This document shows positions 1 to 8,295 of a stretch of 64,000 nt of DNA, in pieces; position 1 is the first letter of the stretch, and every line of letters begins with the position of its first letter. The notes beneath the pieces are model-generated. The model worked only from the letters and a program-made list of their open reading frames with translations. It had not been told where the DNA came from and made no database searches. The translations under genes were made by a program, and so were the position numbers. Source of the stretch: an uncultured Bacilli bacterium (GTDB lineage Bacteria > Bacillota_I > Bacilli_A > RF39 > UBA660); the NCBI GenBank assembly GCA_934101425.1, contig CAKOQQ010000006.1:29095-93094 (forward strand), written 5' to 3'.

Positions 1-1
1 T

Positions 2-565
2 AATGGTGCTAGTATAAGTGCTGTATTAGATGGTAAATGTATAAATACTTCTATGGGATTAACTCCAAATGCAGGATTAATTATGGGTAGCCGCTCAGGT
101 GATATAGATGCTACTATAGTTCCATATATAATGGAAAAAGCTAAATTAAATACTAAAGAAATAGATAACGCTTTAAATAAAAAGAGTGGTCTACTTGGTA
201 TTAGTGGAGTTAGTAGTGATTCTAGAGATATTGAAGAAGGTATCAATAAAGGTAATGATAGATGCTTACTTGCTCAAAAAATGTATGTTAGAAGAATAAT
301 TGACTATATTGCTAAATACTATGTTGAAATGGGTGGCGCAGACGCTATTATATTTACAGCTGGTGTAGGTGAAAATAGTGCAAATACTCGTCATCAAATA
401 TTAGATGGATTAAAAGTTTTAGGCGTTGAAATAGACGAAGAAGCTAATAAAACACGTGGAGAAGAAATAAGAATTACAACTGATAATTCTAAAATTCCAT
501 GTTTTGTAATTCCAACAGATGAAGAAGTTATGATAGCAAGAGATACATACGAATATATAAAATAG
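2..565 (+). CDS. ackA: Acetate kinase, C-terminal part (cut by window start)
   Basis: The frame is open from base 2, so the gene begins before the window; 187 residues remain of the family's usual ~400. Visible landmarks are NGASISAV at the left edge, then SMGLTPNAG, and the C-terminal nucleotide-binding loop FTAGVGEN near residue 125. Acetate kinase interconverts acetyl phosphate and ADP with acetate and ATP in the cytoplasm, the substrate-level phosphorylation step of acetate fermentation. The ASKHA-fold family assignment is secure. A phosphate acyltransferase of PduL type lies at 47865 and could supply acetyl phosphate; no pta is in the window. nrnA follows after 12 bases, probably in one transcript. 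Confidence 0.95.
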   Translation, partial: NGASISAVLDGKCINTSMGLTPNAGLIMGSRSGDIDATIVPYIMEKAKLNTKEIDNALNKKSGLLGISGVSSDSRDIEEGINKGNDRCLLAQKMYVRRIIDYIAKYYVEMGGADAIIFTAGVGENSANTRHQILDGLKVLGVEIDEEANKTRGEEIRITTDNSKIPCFVIPTDEEVMIARDTYEYIK

Positions 566-577
566 AAAGAGTAAAAA

Positions 578-1549
578 ATGATATATAGTAAGATTTTTCG
601 TTTAATAAAAAAATATGACAAAATTGTTTTGGTTCGTCATATAGGACCTGATCCTGATGCTCTTGCATCAACTTTAGGACTTAGAGATTCTATTAGACTT
701 ACTTTTCCTAAAAAAGAAGTATATGCAGTAGGTGCATTTGCATCTAACTTTAAGTACTTAGGTCATGTTGATAAATTTGATGAATCAATGTATGATAATG
801 CCTTAATGATTGTTTTAGATAACCCTGATATTAAAAGAATTGATGGTGTTGATTATACTAAGTTTGAAAAAAGAATAAAGATTGATCATCATCCTTTTGT
901 AGAAGAATTTTGTGATATAGAATGGATTGATGATACTGCAAGTAGTGCATCACAAATGGTTTTAGAACTTATATTTAATACTAGATTAAAACTTAATACT
1001 AAAATTGCTGAAAAATTATTTGCAGGTATAGTATCTGATACAGATAGATTTTTATATAGTTATACAACACCTAAAACATTAAAATTAGTTTCAAGACTTA
1101 TAGAAGAAACTAATTTAGACTTTAGAAGTGTTTATAATAATCTTTATTTAAGACCAATAAAAGAAATAAGATTCCAAGGGTATATTGCTAATAATTTAAC
1201 AATAACACCTAATGGTTTTGCTTATATTAAATTAAACGATGAAATATTAAAAGAATATAATGTAGACTCTAGTACAGCTGGAAACATGGTTAATAATTTT
1301 AATTATATAAATGAAATATATGCATGGGCTATGTTTTCCCTTGACAAAGCTAATAATGTTATTAAAGCTTCTATTAGATCAAGAGGACCTGTTATAAATG
1401 AAATTGCTTCTCACTTTAATGGTGGTGGGCATGCTCTAGCATCAGGTGCAAGATTAAAAGATTTTAATGAAGTTGATAAGTTAGTATTAGAACTTGATGA
1501 AGCTTGTAGAGTATATACATCTTTTATAAAAGAAACTACTGAAGAGTAG
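578..1549 (+). CDS. nrnA: DHH-family bifunctional oligoribonuclease/PAP phosphatase NrnA
   Basis: A 323-residue protein with the DHH phosphoesterase signature: DPDALAS near residue 25, an Asp in LDNPD near 85, DHHPF near 104, and a C-terminal DHHA1 domain ending in FNGGGHALASG. In Bacillus, NrnA degrades short RNA oligomers (nanoRNA) and dephosphorylates 3'-phosphoadenosine 5'-phosphate. Length matches the family (~310-330). The metal-binding Asp and His residues all appear present. It sits directly behind ackA, and its stop codon lies inside the terminator hairpin that ends the transcript. The family call is firm; specificity (NrnA versus other DHH-DHHA1 members) is inferred from length and layout. 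Confidence 0.88.
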   Translation: MIYSKIFRLIKKYDKIVLVRHIGPDPDALASTLGLRDSIRLTFPKKEVYAVGAFASNFKYLGHVDKFDESMYDNALMIVLDNPDIKRIDGVDYTKFEKRIKIDHHPFVEEFCDIEWIDDTASSASQMVLELIFNTRLKLNTKIAEKLFAGIVSDTDRFLYSYTTPKTLKLVSRLIEETNLDFRSVYNNLYLRPIKEIRFQGYIANNLTITPNGFAYIKLNDEILKEYNVDSSTAGNMVNNFNYINEIYAWAMFSLDKANNVIKASIRSRGPVINEIASHFNGGGHALASGARLKDFNEVDKLVLELDEACRVYTSFIKETTEE

Positions 1550-1560
1550 TTTTTTTGTTT
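1533..1560 (+). terminator. Intrinsic terminator after nrnA
   Basis: Perfect 8-bp stem AAACTACT / AGTAGTTT with a GAAG loop, followed by a T-rich run. The nrnA stop codon TAG is within the 3' arm. Confidence 0.8.
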
Positions 1561-1577
1561 ATTATATAGACAAAATA

Positions 1578-1598
1578 TGATAAAATATATGTGGTGAT
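1578..1598 (+). promoter_or_regulatory. Extended -10 and GGTGAT ribosome site for polC
   Basis: TGATAAAAT (1578-1586) fits an extended -10 box, and GGTGAT (1593-1598) pairs with the AUCACC part of the 16S 3' end. No good -35 is seen. The same module recurs before many genes here. It places the polC start at ATG 1603, not the upstream in-frame GTG at 1591. Confidence 0.6.
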
Positions 1599-1602
1599 AA
1601 TT

Positions 1603-4600
1603 ATGGATAGCAAGATGGAAACATTATTAAAAAAGATTAACTTTGAAGAAAGTGATTATCATTTTTTTGATACTGCTAAACTAAATAAAATTGTAGGTAA
1701 TACTAGTAAAGATTCATATAAATTTTATATTACTATAAATGAATTATTACCAGTTAGTATGTATAATAAAATAAATGAGTACGCAAAAAAAGGTTTTAGT
1801 GATTTAAAAAATATAGAACTTATTTTTAGTAGTAATAATATAGATTATGATATATTTAAAGAATATTTTATATTTTTTATAACAGAATTATCAAAAGAAT
1901 ACCCTATGGTAAGTGCTTTTTTAGATAGAACTTTTACATTAGATAATAATGTATTATTAGTAGAAGTTGCAAATAAAGCTGAAGAAATGAAGTTAAAAAG
2001 TATAGCTAAAAAATTAGAAGATAAATTTAAACTAATAGGTGCAGGAACTGTAGAAATTAAGGCGACAATAAATAAAGAAATTAATAAAGAAGTACTTGAA
2101 GAAATGAATAAGGTAGAGGTAGAAGTAAAACCTGTAGAAAAAAATCCTGTAATTAAAGGAGATATAATTAAGAGTAAACCAATGAGTATAAGTGATGTCT
2201 TATATGAAGAAGGTAATTTAACTGTTGAAGGAGAAATCTTTAAAACAGAAGGTAAGGAATTTCCTAAAACTAATTTAATTACTTTTAAAATTACTGATGG
2301 AACAGATAGTATTGATTGTAAAGTGTTTGAAAGAGATGCTGATAAATATAAATCTATGCTAAAAGAATTAAAAGAAGGAAACTCAGTAATGGTACATGGA
2401 ATGGCTAAAAATGATTCTTTTAGTAAAGAACTTGTATTTTTTCCAGATAGTATAATGTCAATAGTTAGAGTAAAAGAAGAAAGAAAAGATACTAGTGAAA
2501 GAAAAAGAGTAGAACTTCATACTCATACTATGATGAGTCAAATGGATGGACTTGTTGATGCTAAAAAATTAGTTAAACAAGCTTATAAATGGGGACATAA
2601 AGCAATAGCTATAACAGATCATAACTGTGTTCAAGCTTTTCCAGATGTATACCATTTAGTTTGTGATTTAAATAAAGGTAAAGAAGAATCTGATAAATTT
2701 AAAGCTATATATGGAACAGAACTTACACTTATAGATGACTCAGTTAACATAGTTGTAAGAGAAAATGATAGTGTCTTACTTGATAATACTTATGTAGTAT
2801 TTGACTTTGAAACAACTGGGTTTAATGCTGGTGGTGGAGATACTATTATTGAAATAGGAGCTGTAAAATTACATAATGGTGAAATAATAGATAGATATGA
2901 TGAACTTATAAACCCAGGACATCCACTACCTAAAAAAATAACTGAAGTAACTAGCATTACAGATGATATGCTTAAAGATAAAGATAACGAAGAAAATGCT
3001 ATTAAGAGATTTATAGAATGGTTTAAAGATTATCCTATGGTAGCTCATAACGCTAAATTCGATGTTTCTTTCCTAGAAATGTGTTATCAAAAATATAATT
3101 TAGGTGAATATAAAAATACTGTAATAGATACTCTTGAATTATCAAGAATTCTTGATAATAATTATGCTAGACATAGTTTAAGTGCCTTAGTAAAAAGATA
3201 TGATGTGCCTTGGGATGAAGAATCACACCATAGAGGGGATTATGATGCTGAGGGTACTGCATTAGTATTCCATAAAATGATGAAGAAATTAAGCAATCAA
3301 AATATTGATTTAGTTTCTGATTTAAATAAAATGATTGATAAAAATGAAATACATAAATATGGTAGAAGTTTTCATGTAAATATACTAGCTAAAAATAAAG
3401 TTGGTTTAAAAAACTTATTTAAGATAGTATCACTTGCTAATACTACATATTTATATAAAACACCTAGAATATTAAGAAGTGAAATATCTAGACTTAGAGA
3501 AGGACTTCTTATAGGTTCTGGATGTTATGAAAGTGAAGTGTTTGTACAAGCTAGAAGTAAAAGTGAAGAAGAACTATCTAATATAATTAACTTTTATGAC
3601 TATGTAGAAGTGCAACCAGTAGATGTTTATAAACACTTACTTCAAAGTGGGGATTTTGCTTCTGAAGGAGAAATAATTGAAAATATTCAAAAAATAATAA
3701 GAACAACCATTTCAAGTGGAAAAATAATAGTAGCTTCTGGAGATGTACATCATTTAAATCCTGAAGATAAAATATATAGAGAAATAATAGTTAATCAAAA
3801 AGTACCAGGTGGAGGAAGACATCCCCTTGCTCGTAATGGTATAACAGATATACCAAATCAATACTTTAGAACAACTGATGAAATGCTTGAAAATTTTAGT
3901 TTCTTAGATGAAGAAACTAGAAATTTAATAGTTATTGATAATCCAAATAAAATAGCTGATATGGTAGACATAATAGAAGTTATTATTGAAACTGGTGGGG
4001 TACCCTTTTCTCCTAGAGTAAAGGGGGATGATGGTAACTACCTAGATTGTGCTAAAGAAGTAACATCTTTAGTATATAATAAAGTATCAGATTGGTACGG
4101 AGATCCACTACCATATAATATTGAAGAAAGAATTGCTAAAGAATTATATGGAGATGCAGTATATAAATATAGTTTAGATAATTTAAAAGAAGAACATCCA
4201 GAATATAATAGTGATGAATTAAACAAAGAAGTATTTAAAAGAGTTCATGATGTTATTGTAAGTGGATTTGATTCTGTAAAAGAACTAATGAAAAAGAATA
4301 TAAAAAAGAATTGGACTGAAGAAGACGGAGAACTTACAGACTCATCATTAGAGAAAAAAATGAAAAAAGAATTAGGGGGAATTATAGGTGGGGGATTTGA
4401 CCCTATATATTTAATTGCCCAAAGACTTGTAAAACACTCTAATGATGATGGATATTTGGTTGGTTCCCGTGGATCTGTTGGTTCAAGTTTAGTTGCAACT
4501 ATGATGGGGATAACTGAAGTAAATGCTCTTCCAGCTCATTATAGATGTCCTAATTGTAAAAAGAGTATATTTAAAGATGAAAATGGTGAAGATTTATCTA

Positions 4601-6165
4601 ATACATATTTATCAGGATTTGACTTACCAGATAAGAATTGCCCTAATTGTAATATCAAAATGATTAAAGATGGTAATGACATGCCATTTGCTACATTCTT
4701 AGGATTTAATGCCGATAAAGTACCAGATATTGACTTAAATTTCTCTGATTTAAATCAAGCATCTGCTCATGATTATACAAAAGTATTATTTGGTGTTGAT
4801 AATGTTTATAGAGCTGGTACAATAGGTACAGTAGCTGATAAAACAGCATATGGATATGTTAAAGGATATTGTGAAGAAAAAGGTATAACTAAAAGAAGTG
4901 CTGAAATAGAAAGATTAGCAATGGGATGTACTGGAGTAAAAAGAACAACAGGCCAACATCCAGGTGGAATAGTAGTAGTACCAGATTATATGGATGTATT
5001 TGATTTTACACCATTTCAATTCCCAGCTGATGACCCTACAAGTGCTTGGAGAACTACTCACTTTGATTATCACGCCATCGATCAAGATCTATTAAAACTA
5101 GATATTTTAGGACATTCAGATCCAACACAACTTAGAATTATCCAAGAATTAAGTGGACATGATATTACTAAAGTGCCATTAGATGATAAAGAAACAATGG
5201 GAATATTTTTATCACCAAAACCACTAGGTGTAACTAAAGAACAAATAATGTGTGATACAGGGACTCTTGGAATACCAGAATTTGGTACAGGTTTTACAAT
5301 TGGACTTGTTGCAGAAACTAAACCAACAACATTTGCAGAACTTATTAAAATAGCTGGATTGTCACATGGTACCGATGTATGGCTTGGTAATGCCCAAGAT
5401 TTAATAAGAAATAATATTGTAGAATTTAAAGACACTATTGGTTGTCGTGATGATATAATGGTTTATTTAATGCAAAAAGGTATGAAACCTATAAAAGCAT
5501 TTAAAATAATGGAATTTGTAAGAAAAGGTAAAGCCTCTAAAGATCCTGATACATGGGCTGGATATGAAAAAGATATGAGAGAAGCAGGAATTGAAGAATG
5601 GTATATAACTTCATGTAAGAAAATAAAATACATGTTCCCTAAAGCTCACGCAACAGCATATGTTATGAGTGCCTTTAGAATCGCTTACTATAAAGTACAT
5701 TATCCAATATACTTCTATGCATCATGGTTTAGTACAAAAGCAACTGACTTTGATATTGAATCAATGATAAAAGGCCATGAACAAATTAAAAATAGAATAG
5801 TAGAAATAATAAATAAAGGTTATGATGCAACTAATAAAGAACAAGGTATACTTGAATGTTTAAAAATAGCTCTAGAAATGACAGCACGTGGTCTTAAATT
5901 TGAAAATGTAAGTTTAACTAAGAGTGAAGCTACAACATTTGCAATAGATATAGAAAAAAATACATTAATACCACCATTTAGTAGTATTGATGGGCTTGGA
6001 GATACTGTAGCTAAAACAATTGTTCAAGAAAGAGAAAAAGGAATGTTCTTAAGTATAGAAGATTTACAAAAAAGAGGTAAAGTATCAAAAACTCTAATAG
6101 AAAAAATGAAAGAAATGCACATGTTAGATGGAATGGATGAAACTAGTCAATTAAGTTTATTTTAA
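1603..6165 (+). CDS. polC: DNA polymerase III alpha subunit, PolC type
   Basis: A 1520-residue replicative polymerase of the Gram-positive PolC type. Domain order from the N-terminus: N-terminal region, OB-fold (~195-290), PHP domain starting at ELHTHTMMSQMDG (~305), an inserted DnaQ-like 3'-5' exonuclease (FDFETTGFN ~400, HNAKFDVSFL ~485, HRGDYDAEGT ~545), the rest of PHP (SGDVHHLNPED ~710), then the polymerase core. The core has GSRGSVGSS (~955), a CPNC/CPNC zinc site (~985-1025) and the catalytic PDIDLNFSD (~1040). The exonuclease Asp/Glu and polymerase Asp residues are present, so proofreading and synthesis should both be active. Length is slightly above the usual ~1440. It is transcribed alone, between a short-leader promoter and a strong terminator. 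Confidence 0.97.
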   Translation: MDSKMETLLKKINFEESDYHFFDTAKLNKIVGNTSKDSYKFYITINELLPVSMYNKINEYAKKGFSDLKNIELIFSSNNIDYDIFKEYFIFFITELSKEYPMVSAFLDRTFTLDNNVLLVEVANKAEEMKLKSIAKKLEDKFKLIGAGTVEIKATINKEINKEVLEEMNKVEVEVKPVEKNPVIKGDIIKSKPMSISDVLYEEGNLTVEGEIFKTEGKEFPKTNLITFKITDGTDSIDCKVFERDADKYKSMLKELKEGNSVMVHGMAKNDSFSKELVFFPDSIMSIVRVKEERKDTSERKRVELHTHTMMSQMDGLVDAKKLVKQAYKWGHKAIAITDHNCVQAFPDVYHLVCDLNKGKEESDKFKAIYGTELTLIDDSVNIVVRENDSVLLDNTYVVFDFETTGFNAGGGDTIIEIGAVKLHNGEIIDRYDELINPGHPLPKKITEVTSITDDMLKDKDNEENAIKRFIEWFKDYPMVAHNAKFDVSFLEMCYQKYNLGEYKNTVIDTLELSRILDNNYARHSLSALVKRYDVPWDEESHHRGDYDAEGTALVFHKMMKKLSNQNIDLVSDLNKMIDKNEIHKYGRSFHVNILAKNKVGLKNLFKIVSLANTTYLYKTPRILRSEISRLREGLLIGSGCYESEVFVQARSKSEEELSNIINFYDYVEVQPVDVYKHLLQSGDFASEGEIIENIQKIIRTTISSGKIIVASGDVHHLNPEDKIYREIIVNQKVPGGGRHPLARNGITDIPNQYFRTTDEMLENFSFLDEETRNLIVIDNPNKIADMVDIIEVIIETGGVPFSPRVKGDDGNYLDCAKEVTSLVYNKVSDWYGDPLPYNIEERIAKELYGDAVYKYSLDNLKEEHPEYNSDELNKEVFKRVHDVIVSGFDSVKELMKKNIKKNWTEEDGELTDSSLEKKMKKELGGIIGGGFDPIYLIAQRLVKHSNDDGYLVGSRGSVGSSLVATMMGITEVNALPAHYRCPNCKKSIFKDENGEDLSNTYLSGFDLPDKNCPNCNIKMIKDGNDMPFATFLGFNADKVPDIDLNFSDLNQASAHDYTKVLFGVDNVYRAGTIGTVADKTAYGYVKGYCEEKGITKRSAEIERLAMGCTGVKRTTGQHPGGIVVVPDYMDVFDFTPFQFPADDPTSAWRTTHFDYHAIDQDLLKLDILGHSDPTQLRIIQELSGHDITKVPLDDKETMGIFLSPKPLGVTKEQIMCDTGTLGIPEFGTGFTIGLVAETKPTTFAELIKIAGLSHGTDVWLGNAQDLIRNNIVEFKDTIGCRDDIMVYLMQKGMKPIKAFKIMEFVRKGKASKDPDTWAGYEKDMREAGIEEWYITSCKKIKYMFPKAHATAYVMSAFRIAYYKVHYPIYFYASWFSTKATDFDIESMIKGHEQIKNRIVEIINKGYDATNKEQGILECLKIALEMTARGLKFENVSLTKSEATTFAIDIEKNTLIPPFSSIDGLGDTVAKTIVQEREKGMFLSIEDLQKRGKVSKTLIEKMKEMHMLDGMDETSQLSLF

Positions 6166-6181
6166 ATGACTAGTTTTTTTA
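6141..6181 (+). terminator. Intrinsic terminator after polC
   Basis: Nine-bp stem AACTAGTCA (6141-6149) / TGACTAGTT (6167-6175) followed by eight T. The polC stop codon lies in the loop. Confidence 0.8.
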
Positions 6182-6210
6182 TTGACATTACCGAAATCGG
6201 AAGATATAAT
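6182..6210 (+). promoter_or_regulatory. Consensus sigma-A promoter of pilin cassette 1
   Basis: TTGACA (6182-6187), 17-base spacer, TATAAT (6205-6210): a perfect consensus promoter. It drives a leader holding a short ORF and then a terminator before the pilin gene at 6383, so a strong promoter feeds an early stop point. Confidence 0.85.
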
Positions 6211-6233
6211 AAATATAGTAAGGAAGTGAATAT

Positions 6234-6329
6234 ATGGCTAATACAAAATATAATACTTCTTATATTTGTGGGGGGGGGTTAATATTTAATAACCACCTAT
6301 TAGTCATGTATATAAATCACAAGAACTAG
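6234..6329 (+). CDS. Leader peptide 1 with nine-G run (31 aa), upstream of pilin 6383
   Basis: ATG at 6234 follows AAGGAAGTG. The 31-codon frame contains TyrIleCysGlyGlyGly, the three Gly being encoded by an uninterrupted run of nine G (6270-6278), which is striking in so A+T-rich a genome. The stop TAG (6327-6329) falls inside the 5' arm of the terminator hairpin at 6314-6358. With eight or ten G the frame would meet a stop just after the run. Related short ORFs precede the pilins at 32886 and 55158, all sharing an IleCysGlyGly core. I infer a regulatory leader peptide; no database family is known to me. Translation is not proven. Confidence 0.6.
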   Translation: MANTKYNTSYICGGGLIFNNHLLVMYINHKN

Positions 6330-6358
6330 GAATTTCCTAGAGTTTTGTGATTTTTTTT
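6314..6358 (+). terminator. Leader terminator (attenuator-like) before pilin 1
   Basis: Long hairpin: outer arms AAATCACAA / TTGTGATTT, inner arms CTAGGAA / TTCCTAG, then eight T (6351-6358). It lies between the leader ORF and the pilin ribosome site (GAGGAGG, 6371-6377). The 32816-32858 copy has a different inner stem sequence but keeps the pairing, which supports real structure. Confidence 0.75.
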
Positions 6359-6382
6359 AATACCTTATATGAGGAGGAATAT

Positions 6383-7438
6383 ATGAAAAAAGGATTTACA
6401 CTAATAGAGTTACTCGCTGTAATAGTAATACTAGCAGTAATAGCTTTAATAGCAACCCCTGCAGTATTAAATATTATAGAAGACTCTAAAAAATCAGCAG
6501 CAGAAGCAAGTGCAAGAAATATAGTAAGAACTGCAGAAAGCCATTACATGGAAAATCTAATGGAAAATAAAACAAATTCTAATATTGATTTAAGCACTGA
6601 TACACTTAAGTATGATGGAGAAAAAGCAAAAAAAGGATTACTTACTTATGATACTAACGGTAATGCAAGTGGTAAAATGTATATATCAGGATACTGCATT
6701 GAAGTATCATCTAATGGAACTTTAACAAGCACTAAAACAAATGAAAGTGAATGCTCTATAGACATTCCACAAGTAACTACATACGCAAATGGAACAGTAG
6801 TATACTATAATCCAGAAACAAATACTAAATGCACAAGCGCTGAAGCAGTAAGTACAACAGGGACTAAAACAGGTTGTATGAAATGGTATGCATTTAATGA
6901 TGAAGGATCATCTACAGTTAATTTACTACTAGATCATAATACAACAGCAACTGTTGAATGGGTAACAAAAGAAGATTATATTGAATCAGGTGGAACGGAA
7001 GAGGAATATGGTCACGGAAATAGTAGTAAAGGACCACTCACAGCCTTAAAACAACTAAAAAGTGATACCGCTAGTTGGAACAAAAGTATAAACCCAAGAC
7101 TAATAGAAGCAAGTGAAATAGCAACAATAACAGGATATTCAAATTGGGATAATAACTATTATTATTTCCATGATAACACACAAACACGATACACTGGAGA
7201 TGCTGGAACAAATAATTATGTATGGTTATTTGATAATACAAGAGAGTGTACAACATATGGATGTAATGTAGCAGATTCTAGTAACTATGGTTATTGGACA
7301 AACACTGCATATTCCGGCAAGTCTGGCCTCGCTTGGATTGGTAACCACGATGGCGGCCTGCTCAACACTTTCGTGAATATTGGAAGCTCCGCCGGTATTC
7401 GCCCAGTTATCACTATCTCAAAATCTATTATCTCTTAA
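6383..7438 (+). CDS. Prepilin-like protein 1 with variable C-terminal domain
   Basis: A 351-residue protein; ATG 6383 is chosen because GAGGAGG precedes it at proper spacing and the peptide then starts MKKGFTLIELLAV, a classical type IV prepilin leader cut before Phe with Glu at +5. The hydrophobic helix runs to ~residue 30. A pilin-like head with a Cys pair follows (GYCIEV ~100, ESEC ~120), then a second domain with YYNPETNTKC and GCMKWYAF. The C-terminus has YWT, AW and GIRPVIT, the pattern of C-type-lectin/FGE-like folds. Up to YWT it is close to the 55158 protein; the last ~45 residues differ and are written in G+C-rich codons. Likely surface exposed. The pilus machinery is not in this window. 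Confidence 0.8.
   Translation: MKKGFTLIELLAVIVILAVIALIATPAVLNIIEDSKKSAAEASARNIVRTAESHYMENLMENKTNSNIDLSTDTLKYDGEKAKKGLLTYDTNGNASGKMYISGYCIEVSSNGTLTSTKTNESECSIDIPQVTTYANGTVVYYNPETNTKCTSAEAVSTTGTKTGCMKWYAFNDEGSSTVNLLLDHNTTATVEWVTKEDYIESGGTEEEYGHGNSSKGPLTALKQLKSDTASWNKSINPRLIEASEIATITGYSNWDNNYYYFHDNTQTRYTGDAGTNNYVWLFDNTRECTTYGCNVADSSNYGYWTNTAYSGKSGLAWIGNHDGGLLNTFVNIGSSAGIRPVITISKSIIS
7312..7422 (+). other. G+C-rich variable segment at the 3' end of pilin 1
   Basis: By hand count this 111-base segment is about 52% G+C, against roughly 27% around it, and most of its codons are NNY (GGC, CTC, AAC, CAC, TCC, GCC). It aligns without gaps to the end of the 55158 pilin but with most residues changed; conserved anchors are AlaTrp, a mid Leu, and ArgPro..IleThr. 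It resembles the variable region of a diversity-generating retroelement target. No template repeat is visible here. Confidence 0.45.
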
Positions 7439-7471
7439 TATCTAGATATAATAGTATTTATTACTTAAATA

Positions 7472-7503
7472 TTGAAAAAAGTATAACATTTTGTTATACT
7501 TTT
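7472..7503 (+). promoter_or_regulatory. Promoter of small pilin 7518, overlapping a terminator-like hairpin
   Basis: TTGAAA (7472-7477), 17-base spacer, TATACT (7495-7500) with TGT before it. The spacer and -10 form a perfect 10-bp hairpin AAAGTATAAC / GTTATACTTT (7478-7502) that may also end the pilin 1 transcript, although only four T follow. Confidence 0.65.
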
Positions 7504-7517
7504 ATTATGGTGATGAT

Positions 7518-7889
7518 ATGAAGAAAAATGGTTTTACATTAGTAGAATTACTAGGTGTTTTAATTGTACTAGTTATTTTATCTATGGTAGTAGTTACTAC
7601 ATATACAAAATTAAAGAAAGATGCTGATACAACTATTGATGATGCATTAGCTATTTTAATAAAAGATGCCAGTGTAACATATGTAAAAAAGAATAAAACT
7701 AATATAGAAGCCAATAATGTTTATTGTTTAACATTAGATGATATTGTAAATGATAATTTACTTTCTAATCCTGTAAAAAATGCTAAAGGAGAAGAAATGG
7801 ATTTATCTATGAAAATAAAAGTTACAGTAAGGCAAAATAATTATGATGTTACTTTAAATGTAAGTTCATGTAGTGAAGTTATAAACTAA
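7518..7889 (+). CDS. Small prepilin-like protein (ComGC/pseudopilin size)
   Basis: A 123-residue protein starting at ATG 7518 behind GGTGAT. The N-terminus MKKNGFTLVELLGVLI is a type IV prepilin leader (cleavage before Phe, Glu at +5) followed by a hydrophobic helix to ~residue 28. Two Cys (YCLTLDD, SSCSEV) may form the disulphide seen in related pilins. The size fits a minor pilin or pseudopilin; the closest-looking gene in this window is 14468, which is also small and lies alone before a housekeeping gene. Its stop overlaps the stop of the convergent gene at 7886. Role in a pilus or competence-type fibre is inferred from the leader only. Confidence 0.75.
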   Translation: MKKNGFTLVELLGVLIVLVILSMVVVTTYTKLKKDADTTIDDALAILIKDASVTYVKKNKTNIEANNVYCLTLDDIVNDNLLSNPVKNAKGEEMDLSMKIKVTVRQNNYDVTLNVSSCSEVIN

Positions 7890-8263
7890 ATAATAGGATT
7901 TTCTATGTCTGCTACAGTTTCGTTATCACTACTAGTTAATACTACATAATAAGCTATAAATGATGCAACAATAGTAAATATAGAAGCGAGGATTTGTAAG
8001 TTATAAGCATTTAAATCTTCGCTTTTTTCTTTGGCAATTTTTTTATTTCTATAGTTTAAATATAAAAATAATATAGATATAATAAGTACTACAAAATTTC
8101 TATATCTAGATATTCTTAGTGTTTCTTTTTTACTAAATAAAGTATCTTTATTCTCTAAATCTAAAACAGTATTATAGTTTAGTATAATAGAGACTATAAC
8201 TCCTATAATAAGAAGAATAGATAAATATATTTGATAATATATAATTTTAACTTCATCATTCAT
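7886..8263 (-). CDS. Small integral membrane protein, unknown function
   Basis: A 125-residue protein I do not recognise. Three hydrophobic stretches are visible (about residues 8-29, 53-73 and 92-110), separated by basic and Lys/Glu-rich linkers, so it is probably a three-pass membrane protein. The start ATG at 8263 is only five bases from a TATACT box, with no room for a ribosome site, so its mRNA is probably leaderless. It is divergent from yunB across a palindrome and convergent with the small pilin, sharing the four bases CTAA for the two stop codons. Codon use is like its neighbours. Confidence 0.65.
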   Translation of the reverse strand: MNDEVKIIYYQIYLSILLIIGVIVSIILNYNTVLDLENKDTLFSKKETLRISRYRNFVVLIISILFLYLNYRNKKIAKEKSEDLNAYNLQILASIFTIVASFIAYYVVLTSSDNETVADIENPII

Positions 8264-8295
8264 ACTAAAGTATATTTTAAATATAATTTAGTATG
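8261..8295. promoter_or_regulatory. Palindromic divergent leaderless promoters
   Basis: A 35-bp near-perfect palindrome with only three non-matching pairs. Both ends are start codons: CAT (8261-8263) for the minus gene and ATG (8293-8295) for yunB. Each side carries a -10 box (TATACT on minus, TATAAT on plus) exactly five bases before its ATG. Confidence 0.65.

Noticed and set aside
6270..6278. Nine-G run as a mere sequencing artefact
   Set aside because: Homopolymer error is possible, but the same run appears twice at the same place in homologous leaders, and the conserved frame on both sides is found in the third copy too.
6100..8000. A reverse transcriptase or template repeat for pilin diversification inside the window
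   Set aside because: I looked for reverse-transcriptase motifs (such as YxDD) in all large ORFs and for an A-rich copy of the variable segment near the cassettes, and saw neither. They would have to be elsewhere.
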